From: Betaproteobacteria bacterium
GTDB taxonomy: Bacteria; Pseudomonadota; Gammaproteobacteria; Burkholderiales; SG8-41
Assembly (NCBI GenBank): GCA_947476215.1
Contig: CANJQI010000023.1
Coordinates: 1 to 43,017, forward strand
Reading direction: 5' to 3'
DNA: 43,017 nt
The translations under genes were made by a program, and so were the position numbers. How positions within the stretch are numbered: position 1 is the first letter of the stretch; every line of letters begins with the position of its first letter. Below, piece by piece: positions 1 through 8,212 of this stretch. The notes below the pieces were generated by a model. It was not told where the DNA came from and made no database searches. It saw only the letters and a list, made by a program, of their open reading frames with translations.

Positions 1-36
1 CCGCCCTACATGAAATTCAAATGAAAGGTATCAACC

Positions 37-564
37 ATGACAGGATCCGTACTGCTGTATGACCCCACCGCCCCGTGTGAACGCGAGTCGGAAAAGTTGT
101 GGCATGCGCTGGGGGGCTTGACTGGCAAGGCTGTCGGCTTCATAGACAACGCCAAGACCAATTTCTCGTTTCTGGTGGAAGACCTGTCGGCGCTCCTCAA
201 GGCGCGGCACGGCGTGAATACCATAATCGTAAGGCGCAAACGCGGTGCATCCATGCCGGCTTCGGATGCCGTCATAGAAGAACTGGCGGCGCAATGCGAT
301 TTGGTCATCTGCGGCTCTGGCGATTGAGGCGGTTGCACGTCGTGGAGTGTCCACGACAGCATAGCCGTTGCAAAGCATGGACGTGCCGCTATCACCATAT
401 GTTCGTCTGCTTTTACCAATCTCGGTCATGCCCAGGCGAAAGCGCTGGGCTACCCGGATTTGCCGATTGCGGTCATTTCACATCCGTTCGGAGCATGCAG
501 CCGCGACGAGGTCAATAAAATGGCCGCGCCGTGCATGGATGAAATCGAGCGCCTCGTTGGTTAA
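37..564 (+). CDS. UGSC-family protein, candidate selenoprotein (in-frame UGA read as Sec)
   Basis: Read through one in-frame TGA at 325-327, this frame is open from ATG 37 to TAA 562-564 and gives 175 residues with U at position 97. A GAAAGGT ribosome site lies about 7 nt before the ATG. The residues around the TGA are GD-U-GGCTSWSVHDS, which matches the motif region of the UGSC (seleno)protein family, where U or C occupies this place. The N-terminus (LLYDPTAP, then GKAVGFIDNAKTN) and the tail (LGYPDLPIAVISHPFG) also fit that family, and the usual length is about 170-180 residues. U97 and C100 form a UxxC pair resembling a redox CxxC. A hairpin just after the UGA supports Sec insertion. The biochemical role is unknown to me. 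The alternative is a Cys-to-stop mutation (TGC to TGA) giving a 96-residue fragment, but the intact downstream half argues against decay. It is followed after 19 nt by another + strand gene. Confidence 0.8.
325..327 (+). other. Recoded UGA, probable selenocysteine codon
   Basis: TGA is in frame with the ATG at 37 and is the only stop before 562. It falls exactly at the position that is Sec or Cys in the UGSC family, three residues before a cysteine (C100). Reading it as Sec requires SelA/SelB/tRNA-Sec, none of which is encoded in this window. Confidence 0.75.
339..357 (+). promoter_or_regulatory. Bacterial SECIS-like hairpin
   Basis: GTCGTGGA (339-346) and TCCACGAC (350-357) are perfect inverted repeats around a GTG loop; a 7-bp stem with AGTGT loop is equally possible. 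The stem begins 11 nt after the UGA and the loop 19 nt after it, with G and U in the loop. Bacterial SECIS elements lie inside the coding region immediately after the UGA, have a short apical stem-loop with a G near the loop start, and in E. coli fdhF the minimal stem also begins about 11 nt downstream. It would recruit SelB. No SelB binding can be shown from sequence alone. Confidence 0.7.
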
Positions 565-583
565 CGTAAGCCCATCAAAATAA

Positions 584-1666
584 ATGACCAATAGCTCAAC
601 TACCGGTGGCGCGGCTGGAACAACGCGCAGGCGCGCCGTACTGTTCGAAGCGCTGGATGATCTGGATGCCATCAACGAGATGTATCACGAGCGCCGTTGG
701 ACCGACGGGCTGCCTATCATTCCGCCCACCGAGGAACGCGTATTACGCATGTTGAAGCACAGTCGACGCTCACCTGATGACGTCGTGGCGATACTGGCAC
801 CGGCATTCGGCGCGGCCACCGTAGAGCGGATTGCGATCAATGCCGTCATGGCGGGATGCCCTGATGCGCTGCTGCCGGTGCTGGTCGCCGCCGTCGAGGC
901 CGTTGCGGAAAAGGGGTTTAATCTGCAGGCTATCCAGTGCACCACACATCCGGCGGCGGTGTGGATCATCGTCAACGGGCCCGTGGCGCAGCGGCTGCAG
1001 ATTAACGGGACGTTTAATTGCCTGGGACAGGGAACGCGGGCCAACGGCGCGCTGGGACGCGCACTGCGACTCATACTGCAAAACGTCGGCGGTGCATTGC
1101 CGGCGGAAATGGATCGCTCCACACAGGGACAGCCGGGAAAATACTCGTTCTGCTGTGCGGAAAATGAAGGCGACAGCCCGTGGGAAGCATTGCACGTCGA
1201 ACGCGGGTTTGCGCCCGAGGCCAGTACTGTCACAGTCGTCGCCGCCGGCGGCACCCTGAACATGAACACTCATACCAAGGATGGAGACGAGCTGTTGCGC
1301 GTCATTGCGCGATCGATGGCGTATCCCCCCAGCAACGACTACTGGATTGCCGGCGAGCCGTGGCTCGCGTTGAGTCCGGAGCACGCAGAGATTTTGAAGA
1401 AAAGCGGATACACCAAGGCAGAAGTAAAACGCAGGCTATGGGAAGGGTCCAAGCTGGCAGGACGCGAAATGGCGGCGCGAGATCTGGTGCGCATCAACAC
1501 CGCGCGCTCCGCCGAGCTCGGCGAAATAGGTCCGGACTCCATGATTCCAATCTCGTCCAGTGCGGAGACTATGGGCATCATCGTCGCCGGCGGACCAGGC
1601 ACGCATTCGGTCTATGTGCCGTGTTTCGGCGATTCGCGGGCCGTTACCAAGCAGGTCGTCGAATAG
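584..1666 (+). CDS. Conserved protein of unknown function, partner of the UGSC gene
   Basis: This 360-residue protein starts at ATG 584, 19 nt after the UGSC gene, so the two are probably co-transcribed. I do not recognise a characterised function. It has no signal peptide or obvious membrane segment. Visible features are RRWTDGLPIIPPTEERV near residues 38-53, an alpha/beta-looking middle with glycine-rich stretches (GQGTRANGALGRAL, about 148-161), and a C-terminal GIIVAGGPGTHSVYVPCFGD segment at 331-350. Cysteines are at 92, 119, 146, 190, 191 and 347, several in conserved-looking settings (QCTTHPA, FNCLGQG, FCCAENEG), so a thiol or metal role is possible. The association with a Sec/Cys redox protein suggests the pair acts on one substrate; that is inference. 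The stop lies 14 bp from the convergent Bug gene. Confidence 0.75.
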   Translation: MTNSSTTGGAAGTTRRRAVLFEALDDLDAINEMYHERRWTDGLPIIPPTEERVLRMLKHSRRSPDDVVAILAPAFGAATVERIAINAVMAGCPDALLPVLVAAVEAVAEKGFNLQAIQCTTHPAAVWIIVNGPVAQRLQINGTFNCLGQGTRANGALGRALRLILQNVGGALPAEMDRSTQGQPGKYSFCCAENEGDSPWEALHVERGFAPEASTVTVVAAGGTLNMNTHTKDGDELLRVIARSMAYPPSNDYWIAGEPWLALSPEHAEILKKSGYTKAEVKRRLWEGSKLAGREMAARDLVRINTARSAELGEIGPDSMIPISSSAETMGIIVAGGPGTHSVYVPCFGDSRAVTKQVVE

Positions 1667-1680
1667 GGGGCGGCGCGCGC

Positions 1681-2637
1681 TTACTGCCCCTTCATGCCGG
1701 TATCCTTGATCAGTTTTCCCAGTCTGCTCATTTCCGATTTTATGGTCGCAGACAGTACCTCGGGCGAACTGGCAACTGACTCGACACCTGAGTTCAGCAG
1801 TTTTTCCCGCGTCTCGGGCAAGGACAAGTGGCGCGCGACTTCCTGATTGAGCCGCGCGATGATGGGAGACGGAGTACCGGCAGGCGTAAACAGGACTTGT
1901 ATTGAGGAAGCTTCGTAGCCCGGCAGGCCCGACGCGGTGGCGGTCGGCAAGCCTGGCGCCAGGACCGAAGATTGGGCAGTGGTAACCGCCAGTGCACGCA
2001 ACCGACCCGACCTTAGATGCGCGGTGACACTCGACGCCGTGGGAAACATCAGTTGCACATGGCCGCCGACCAGGCTGTTGACCGCCGGGCCGGTGCCCTT
2101 GTAAGGGATACGCACGATATTGACCCCGGCCATGCTTTTGAACAGCTCGGCGGCGATATGCGGCGTGCCGCCCGTTCCTCCCGCTGCGTAATTGAGTTCT
2201 CCGGGGCGCGCCTTGGCCAATGCAACTAACTCGCGCACACTATGTACAGGCAGTGACGGATGGACGACGATCAAACAGGGAGATCTCATCGCCAGCGTGA
2301 CCGGTGCAAAATCCCGCACCGGGTCGTATGGCACGTTGTCTTCGAGGAAGGGGATCAGCCAGATGTTGCTGCCATAGGACAGTAGCGTATGTCCGTCCGG
2401 CGGTGATTTCGCCACCAGTTCCGCTGCAATAACGCCGGTGCCGCCACGATTTTCAACCACCGTGGAGCCCAGCCCGGCGCTCAGGCCCTGTGCCATGATG
2501 CGCGCGGAAAAGTCGCCGGCGCCGCCCGGCTCAGACGTGATCAAACGTATAGTCTTGCTCGGATAACTCTGTGACCAGGCGGTGGCGTTCAGTATCGCTA
2601 AAGCCGTCGCCAGTATCATACGAACCACGCGTGTCAT
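1681..2637 (-). CDS. Bug/TctC-family periplasmic solute-binding protein
   Basis: The product is 318 residues and begins with a signal peptide (MTRVVRMILATALAILNATA, cleavage likely near residues 20-23), followed by the family opening YPSKTIRLITSEPGGAGD. The segments VVENRGGTGVIAAELVAKSPPDGHT and LNYAAGGTGGTPHIAAELF are typical of tripartite tricarboxylate transporter receptors of the Bug family. These capture carboxylates or related small anions in the periplasm. No TctA/TctB membrane partners are present here, which is common because Bug receptors are often orphans. It lies 42 bp downstream of the flavoprotein gene on the same strand and is probably the third gene of that unit, so its ligand may be the substrate of the two enzymes. 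Confidence 0.92.
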   Translation of the reverse strand: MTRVVRMILATALAILNATAWSQSYPSKTIRLITSEPGGAGDFSARIMAQGLSAGLGSTVVENRGGTGVIAAELVAKSPPDGHTLLSYGSNIWLIPFLEDNVPYDPVRDFAPVTLAMRSPCLIVVHPSLPVHSVRELVALAKARPGELNYAAGGTGGTPHIAAELFKSMAGVNIVRIPYKGTGPAVNSLVGGHVQLMFPTASSVTAHLRSGRLRALAVTTAQSSVLAPGLPTATASGLPGYEASSIQVLFTPAGTPSPIIARLNQEVARHLSLPETREKLLNSGVESVASSPEVLSATIKSEMSRLGKLIKDTGMKGQ

Positions 2638-2679
2638 GCTTGCCTCCGATGATAGAAAGGTGCGCGGGTCGGATCTGTC

Positions 2680-4140
2680 TCAGCCGCGTACCAGCCGCGC
2701 CGCATTGCGCCCAGCCTTGCGTCCGAAAACCGCGCCTTGAGTCAATCCCGATCCTCCCGGGTAGTTATCGTAGAACAGGCCGCCGACGATTTCGCCGCAC
2801 GCGTACAGTCCTGGAATGGCGGCTTCCCACGTGCTCAGAACCTCAGCCTCGGTGTTGATACGCAGTCCTCCAAACGTGAACGTAATGCCGCAACATACGC
2901 CGTAACCGTGATACGGCGGCGTATCGATGAGCTGCGACCAGTTCGACTTGTTCACTCGCAGACCCTGCGTGCGTTTGCCGTCGAGTATGCGGTGATTGAA
3001 ATCGCCGGGCTGGACCGCTTGGTTGTATTCCTGGACCGTGCGCACCAGCGCGACGGGGTCCAGTCCCAGCATTTGCGCCAGTTTTTCCAGCGTATCGGCC
3101 TTGGCCCCGGTGGGATTGACGTAGCGATGCAGCAAGGGGGCGATCTTGTTGTCCATGATCTGAAAAGCCACGCCCTGCGGCTGGCTCAGCATGGCACGGC
3201 CTATCTTGGCATAGGTGTACGGACGCAGATCCGAGCCTTCATCAATAAAGCGCTCGCAGTTGTTGTTGACCATGATGCACCATGGGTAAGAATAGCGGTT
3301 GTACTCCCAGGTCGGCTGTATGCGCACGCTATAGGGAGGACGGTTGATGTCCTGGGCGGAGGCGTGGCAACCGCTGAGCTGCCCGTAAGACTGGGCGCCG
3401 ATATCCCACGCCATGCGCAGCCCATCGCCGGTGTTGAATGGCACGCCGCGAATCTTGACGGTATCCCAGCCCGCTCCGAGGTAGGTGGCGCGCATCGCCG
3501 GATTGGCTTCAAATCCGCCGCACGCGAGAATGACCGCTTTGGCATTTAATCGTACGAATCCCTGCGGCGTAAGCACCTTTACGCCGACTACATTGCCGCG
3601 CGCGCCACGCAGCAGTTCCATCGCGACATTCTGATAACGGATGTCCACACCCCTGGCGGCGGCAATGTCGAATCCACGGTCCGAAAGGCGTGCACCGCCG
3701 CCATTGAGGTCCGCCACCATGCTCTTTCCGGGCGACTTGTAGTCCTCGTACCATTCATGGCCCATGGCGCGCAGCCACTTCATGGCCGGCAGCGCCTCAC
3801 TGACCATGGTGTGCAGCAGTTCCGGGTCCGAGCGGCCGCCGCTGATGCGCATTGCGTCATCGTAAAACTGCTCCGGCGTATACGGCTTTACGGTCTCGCG
3901 CATCTGCGCGATGGCGTCGGCGGAAATGTTCGGTATCAGCGGAATGATGTCTTCGTCGAGCGAGTTCCAACCGAACCGGTAGTCGGTGGTGAAGTAGGTG
4001 TTGCCGCCGCGCAAATCCTTGGGGGCTTTTTCCAGCATGGCAACCTTCGCGCCGTTTTCAGCCGCCGATATGGCTGCCGCCAGTCCTGCATTGCCGGCTC
4101 CGACGACCACAACTTCATAATTGGCTTCCAGATCTGCCAT
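2680..4140 (-). CDS. FAD-dependent dehydrogenase, TcuA/fumarate-reductase flavoprotein type
   Basis: A 486-residue flavoprotein. I place the start at ATG 4140 (MADLEANYEVVVVGAGNAGL) because it sits one base after the upstream stop codon and directly before the FAD-binding strand; an in-frame start at 4212 would add 24 residues inside the upstream gene. GAGNAG (about 14-19) is the dinucleotide-binding motif, followed by EKAPKDLRGGNTYFT, which resembles tricarballylate dehydrogenase TcuA. The C-terminus has GLYACGEIVGG and NYPGGSGLTQGAVFGRKAGR, the second FAD-binding part of the succinate dehydrogenase/fumarate reductase flavoprotein superfamily. It likely oxidises or reduces a C-C bond of a carboxylic acid. 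The exact substrate is unknown. Tricarballylate is only one family option, and no TcuB electron-transfer partner is present. Confidence 0.88.
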   Translation of the reverse strand: MADLEANYEVVVVGAGNAGLAAAISAAENGAKVAMLEKAPKDLRGGNTYFTTDYRFGWNSLDEDIIPLIPNISADAIAQMRETVKPYTPEQFYDDAMRISGGRSDPELLHTMVSEALPAMKWLRAMGHEWYEDYKSPGKSMVADLNGGGARLSDRGFDIAAARGVDIRYQNVAMELLRGARGNVVGVKVLTPQGFVRLNAKAVILACGGFEANPAMRATYLGAGWDTVKIRGVPFNTGDGLRMAWDIGAQSYGQLSGCHASAQDINRPPYSVRIQPTWEYNRYSYPWCIMVNNNCERFIDEGSDLRPYTYAKIGRAMLSQPQGVAFQIMDNKIAPLLHRYVNPTGAKADTLEKLAQMLGLDPVALVRTVQEYNQAVQPGDFNHRILDGKRTQGLRVNKSNWSQLIDTPPYHGYGVCCGITFTFGGLRINTEAEVLSTWEAAIPGLYACGEIVGGLFYDNYPGGSGLTQGAVFGRKAGRNAARLVRG

Positions 4141-4141
4141 G

Positions 4142-5515
4142 CTAGTGCACTCCCGTATGGTCCAATAAAATCTCCACGTTCTCGACGTTTTCCAGGTTCC
4201 ACAAAACGTCAAGAAGTGCGCGTTGTTGCAGTGGACGCAACATGCGTTGCGTGAGACGGTTAAATTTGCTCTCGATGTCGGCGTCGCTCGGTCCGCTTGC
4301 CATGTCCTCGGCGGTCAATTTTAAATGCGATGCCACGCTTGCGCCACCACTGAGCGTCGCTTGCATCGCGCAATTGCGCACCCCGATTTCATAATCACGG
4401 TCAAATGCATTATCAATGTCCAGTCGGGTGTTCTTGATGAGCCCATGGATATCGTGGTCTAGGTAGCGCCGCCGGTCATAGGAGTCCGGCGTCAAGCTGC
4501 CATCAAGCAAGGTCGCGGCAACCGCGAACAATACCGAATGGTCCGCTGTTTCGCGACTGGTCGCGGCCCACGCCTGTGGGCATTCGACGTCCTTACTTTT
4601 GAATGCGGACCGAAAAGTGCGGATACGCAATGCCGTGATATTGCGCCTGGCGAGCTTGTCATGCAGATCGAGTGCGGTATCCACCATCAGTTGTCCGGCG
4701 TTTCTGACTGGATGTTTTTTGATGACCGTGCGGGTGATAAACAAACGTTCAGTATTTGATACATAAGGTCTAATCTGCCGCATTTCTCCTGTCGTCAACG
4801 CCCATAGCCCGAATTTGCCGCTGATCGGATCGGCAGGCCCGGTCATGCCCTTGGCCGCCAGCACGGCGGCGAAAACGCCCTGTCGTGCGCCGTGCGCGCC
4901 GGCACAGGCTTTCCACATTGAAATATCACCTATGCGGGTTTGATAGGACGAAAAGCTGGGCGTGAGCGCCAGGGCAACCGCTTCGCGCAGCTGATCTCGA
5001 GTCAGGTTCAGCAGTTTGCCGCAAGCGGCTGCCGCGGCAATACCGCCCGCGATCGGCTGATCCCAGCCGCGCAGGTTGAACGGCGCGCTATCGACGATGC
5101 GGCATTGGACCTGGTAGCTTATGGTCAGTGCGCGGATGAAGTCTATCCCGCTGGCGCCCATAGCTTCGGCCACGGCAAGCACCGCCGGGAAATTATCGGA
5201 CGGGTGGGCGCCGCTGCCGGGCAATCCGCTGTCGTCGTTCATGTCCAGATATCGGACCATGACGCCGTTTGCGAAGGCAGCCAGATCCGGTGTCGTACGC
5301 GCAAGATCGCCTATCACGCGTGCCGTGAATGCATCGCAAACAGGTATTGCCAATTCACGCGCAATCCGTGCCGGCGGCGCGTCCACCGCGGCAAGGGCGC
5401 ACCCCATGGTGTCTATCACACGCCGTTTCGCCTGGTGTATGACGGCACAGCTCAGGTCCGTAGCCGCACCCGAAGTAACATAATCGACCAGTTGTTCCAC
5501 CGCGGCATCGGCCAA
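4142..5515 (-). CDS. MmgE/PrpD family protein
   Basis: The product is 457 residues, the usual size for MmgE/PrpD, a family that includes 2-methylcitrate dehydratase and cis-aconitate decarboxylase. Family features include RRVIDTMGCALAAVDAPPAR near residues 31-50, FANGVMVRYLDMNDDSG and GAHPSDNFPAVLAVAEAMGASG (about 80-124), and SMWKACAGAHGARQGVFAA near 200. The start is TTG at 5515, chosen because GGAGG lies 10 nt upstream and no in-frame ATG is near. The gene ends one base before the flavoprotein start, so the two are translationally close. It would dehydrate, isomerise or decarboxylate a carboxylic acid in the same pathway; the substrate cannot be assigned. Confidence 0.9.
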   Translation of the reverse strand: MADAAVEQLVDYVTSGAATDLSCAVIHQAKRRVIDTMGCALAAVDAPPARIARELAIPVCDAFTARVIGDLARTTPDLAAFANGVMVRYLDMNDDSGLPGSGAHPSDNFPAVLAVAEAMGASGIDFIRALTISYQVQCRIVDSAPFNLRGWDQPIAGGIAAAAACGKLLNLTRDQLREAVALALTPSFSSYQTRIGDISMWKACAGAHGARQGVFAAVLAAKGMTGPADPISGKFGLWALTTGEMRQIRPYVSNTERLFITRTVIKKHPVRNAGQLMVDTALDLHDKLARRNITALRIRTFRSAFKSKDVECPQAWAATSRETADHSVLFAVAATLLDGSLTPDSYDRRRYLDHDIHGLIKNTRLDIDNAFDRDYEIGVRNCAMQATLSGGASVASHLKLTAEDMASGPSDADIESKFNRLTQRMLRPLQQRALLDVLWNLENVENVEILLDHTGVH

Positions 5516-5617
5516 GGTTCGTCATCCTCCGTGTTTAAAGGGCTTCAATCGGCCCGATTACAAACAGACCGAACGGACGACCTATGCTGACAGCAGCATT
5601 CATGGGCACGAACACGC

Positions 5618-8212
5618 CTAGGTTTGCAACTGCCGCGTCAGGTCGTGTTCGAATTGGAGTAATGTTTGGGGTGAATTGAGCGCCTCGCCGTTGATCAGGA
5701 ATACGTCCTCGGCGCGATCACCCAGTGTATTGATTTTGGCAGTGTGCAGGTTGATCCCATACTGGATCAGCGTACGCGCCACTCGGGAAAGCAAACCGGG
5801 ACGGTCGCCGGCGAGGATTTGCATGACCTTGTAGGCGCCGCGCTCGTCGGACTCTATGCTGATTTCGGGCGAGATCGGGAAGTGCCTGAGTTGCCGGCTG
5901 ACACGTCCGTCGGATGCCGGTTCGATAACGGTCGGGATCAACAGGCGGCGGACGAGGTCGGTTTCTATGTGGTTGATCAACTCACTGTCCTGTTGGCGTT
6001 TGCCGCCGGCGTCGAGTATCTGAAAGCTGTCGAGCGCATACCCATGACGGGTGGTGTATATCTTGGCTTCAACGATGGAATGATTGATACGTTCGAAAAA
6101 GTTGCAAATGCGCGCGAACAAGTCTTTCTGGTCGCGTACGTATATCGTAACCTGCAGTCCTTCGCCGGCGGGTGAAAACCGCGCCTTGACGACTGGAACA
6201 GCCGTGTCGACGCGAAAGTACAGCAGCCGCGCATGCCATGCGATCTCATCGACGTCGTGGCGCAGAAAATAGGCGACATCCAGCTGCGTCCAGAATCTCT
6301 CCAGCACCTGCTCCTCAATGTCATAGAGCCTGAGTTTTGCCTTTGCCGCTTCCTGACGCTGTTGCAGGCTGCTTGCAATGGAATGCTGGTCGCCGCTCAG
6401 ATGCCGGCGCGTCAGCATGAACAGGTCTTCCAGTAGTTTGCCTTTCCATGCGTTCCATACCTTGGGGCTGGTGCCGCGTATGTCGGCGACGGTGAGTAGA
6501 TAGAGCGCGACCAGATGCCGCTCGTCACCGACCCGTGACGCAAAGCTGGCGATGATTTCCGGATCAGTCAAGTCCTGCTTTTGCGCGGTCGCGGACATGA
6601 CGAGGTGATTTTCCACCAACCAGGCGACGAGCTCGGCGTCGCTTGATGCGAGACCGTGGTCACGGCAGAATCGCAGTGCATCGCTTTTTCCCAGCACGGA
6701 GTGGTCGCCGCCGCGTCCCTTGGCGATGTCATGGAATAGCCCTGCCACGTAGAGCAGTTCGGGTTTGTCGAAGTCGCTCATGATGCGGCTGCACAGTGGA
6801 AATTCGTGCGCGAGTTCGGGGACCGTAAAGCGGCACAGGTTGCGTATGACCTTGAGGATGTGTTCGTCTACGGTGTAGACGTGAAACAGATCATGCTGCA
6901 TTTGGCCTACGATACGGCCGAACGCCGGTATGTAATGACCGAGCACGCTGTAATCGTTCATCTGATGTAATGCGTTGATAACGCGCGTCGGGCTGCGCAG
7001 GATACTCATGAAAAGTTCACGATGGGCGGGATTCCGCCTGAACGCCGGGTTGATTTGATTGCTTGCGCGCCACAACGCGCGCAGCGTTTCAGCCGTCATG
7101 CCTTTGAGTTGATGGTGTTGCTGTAACAGGACAAACGCTTCCAGCATGGCGCCGGGATCACGGCGAAACAGCGTTTCGTCGCACGCCTCCAGAAGTTCAT
7201 TTCGTATGTGGAACCGCTCGTTCAACGGCTGAACAGCTCGTTGGCGCGTTGGATATATCAAATTGCGCAGGTTTTGCAGAACTATCGTGTTTAACTGGCC
7301 GATTTCTATGGCTGTGCGATAGAAACGCTGCATCAAATGCTCGCTCGCTCGGCGGTGCGCCGTGTCCCGAAACCCCATAAGCCCGGCGAGCTCGGTTTGC
7401 ACGTCGAACACCAGGCGCTCCTCGCGCCGCCGCGCGAGATAGTGGAGCCGGATGCGTAGATTCTGCAGAAACGATTCGTTCTTGGTGAGCAGCGTGGCCT
7501 CGCGCCTGGTAATGACTTCACGGCGGGACAGATCGGACCACTTCAATCCGATGCCCGCGGCCTTGCTGATCCACAGTATGTTGTGCAAATCGCGCAACCC
7601 ACCTGCGACTTCCTTGAGATTCGGTTCGAGATTGGTATCATGGTAGCGCGCGTGGCGTTGTTCCTGTTCCAGCTGTTTTGCCTTGTAAAATTGTTTCGGA
7701 TCGAGATGACGCAGGAACTCCTTGTCAAAGCGGGAATACAGTTTCTGGTTACCATACAGAAAGCGTGCTTCCAGCAGATTGGTTTGCACGGTAACGTCGC
7801 GCGCTGAAAGCGCTATGCATTCGTCTATCGTTCTTACGCTCGGCCCCACTTCCAAACCTATGTCCCAAAGCATGCCGATGAACTGCTCGAGCTTGCCGGT
7901 CAGGTCCGCATCCGCGGCGCCGGGCAACAGTACCAGCAGGTCGACGTCGGAATAGGGGAAAAGCTGACCTCGACCATAACCTCCTACCGCCACCAGCGTA
8001 ATGAGGGGCGGCATTTTGATGTGCTGCCACACGGCCTTCAGTTGGCTGTCTATCAGCGCGCGATGCGTGCGCAGTAGCGCGGGGGCGGACTTACTTTCCA
8101 GGTAACGTCGTTGCAACTGGACGCGCTGCTCGGCCAGCTTTTGCTTCCAGCGTACGGTTTGTGACTGAGGCGGCGCGACGTTCGCGCCGGACCCCAGTCC
8201 AATGTTAGCCAT
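5618..8212 (-). CDS. glnD: Bifunctional PII uridylyltransferase/uridylyl-removing enzyme
   Basis: GlnD senses glutamine and adds or removes UMP on PII proteins, controlling glutamine synthetase and nitrogen regulation. The 864-residue product has the nucleotidyltransferase motif GGYGRGQLFPYSDVDLL (about 77-93), an HD hydrolase domain with LFHDIAKGRGGDHS near residue 490, and two C-terminal ACT-like regions (VTIYVRDQKDLFARICNFF and VMQILAGDRPGLLSRVARTL). The start ATG 8212 gives MANIGLGSG and overlaps the map stop by 8 bp; a TTG at 8227 is less likely. Length compares with about 860-890 in relatives. It follows map on the - strand, as in other betaproteobacteria. Confidence 0.97.
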   Translation of the reverse strand: MANIGLGSGANVAPPQSQTVRWKQKLAEQRVQLQRRYLESKSAPALLRTHRALIDSQLKAVWQHIKMPPLITLVAVGGYGRGQLFPYSDVDLLVLLPGAADADLTGKLEQFIGMLWDIGLEVGPSVRTIDECIALSARDVTVQTNLLEARFLYGNQKLYSRFDKEFLRHLDPKQFYKAKQLEQEQRHARYHDTNLEPNLKEVAGGLRDLHNILWISKAAGIGLKWSDLSRREVITRREATLLTKNESFLQNLRIRLHYLARRREERLVFDVQTELAGLMGFRDTAHRRASEHLMQRFYRTAIEIGQLNTIVLQNLRNLIYPTRQRAVQPLNERFHIRNELLEACDETLFRRDPGAMLEAFVLLQQHHQLKGMTAETLRALWRASNQINPAFRRNPAHRELFMSILRSPTRVINALHQMNDYSVLGHYIPAFGRIVGQMQHDLFHVYTVDEHILKVIRNLCRFTVPELAHEFPLCSRIMSDFDKPELLYVAGLFHDIAKGRGGDHSVLGKSDALRFCRDHGLASSDAELVAWLVENHLVMSATAQKQDLTDPEIIASFASRVGDERHLVALYLLTVADIRGTSPKVWNAWKGKLLEDLFMLTRRHLSGDQHSIASSLQQRQEAAKAKLRLYDIEEQVLERFWTQLDVAYFLRHDVDEIAWHARLLYFRVDTAVPVVKARFSPAGEGLQVTIYVRDQKDLFARICNFFERINHSIVEAKIYTTRHGYALDSFQILDAGGKRQQDSELINHIETDLVRRLLIPTVIEPASDGRVSRQLRHFPISPEISIESDERGAYKVMQILAGDRPGLLSRVARTLIQYGINLHTAKINTLGDRAEDVFLINGEALNSPQTLLQFEHDLTRQLQT

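Noticed and set aside
1-24. End of an upstream gene (frame ending PPYMKFK then TGA at 22-24)
   Set aside because: Seven residues are too few to identify or to prove coding; it may be real but cannot be supported.
37-327. The UGSC gene as a pseudogene or a genuine 96-residue protein
   Set aside because: The conserved motif and the rest of the domain lie after the TGA in the same frame, with no further stop or frameshift, and a SECIS-like hairpin follows. Not excluded without the rest of the genome.
31-429. Minus-strand ORFs across the UGSC gene (6-419, 31-429)
   Set aside because: No family resemblance, and they are antisense to the better supported UGSC frame.
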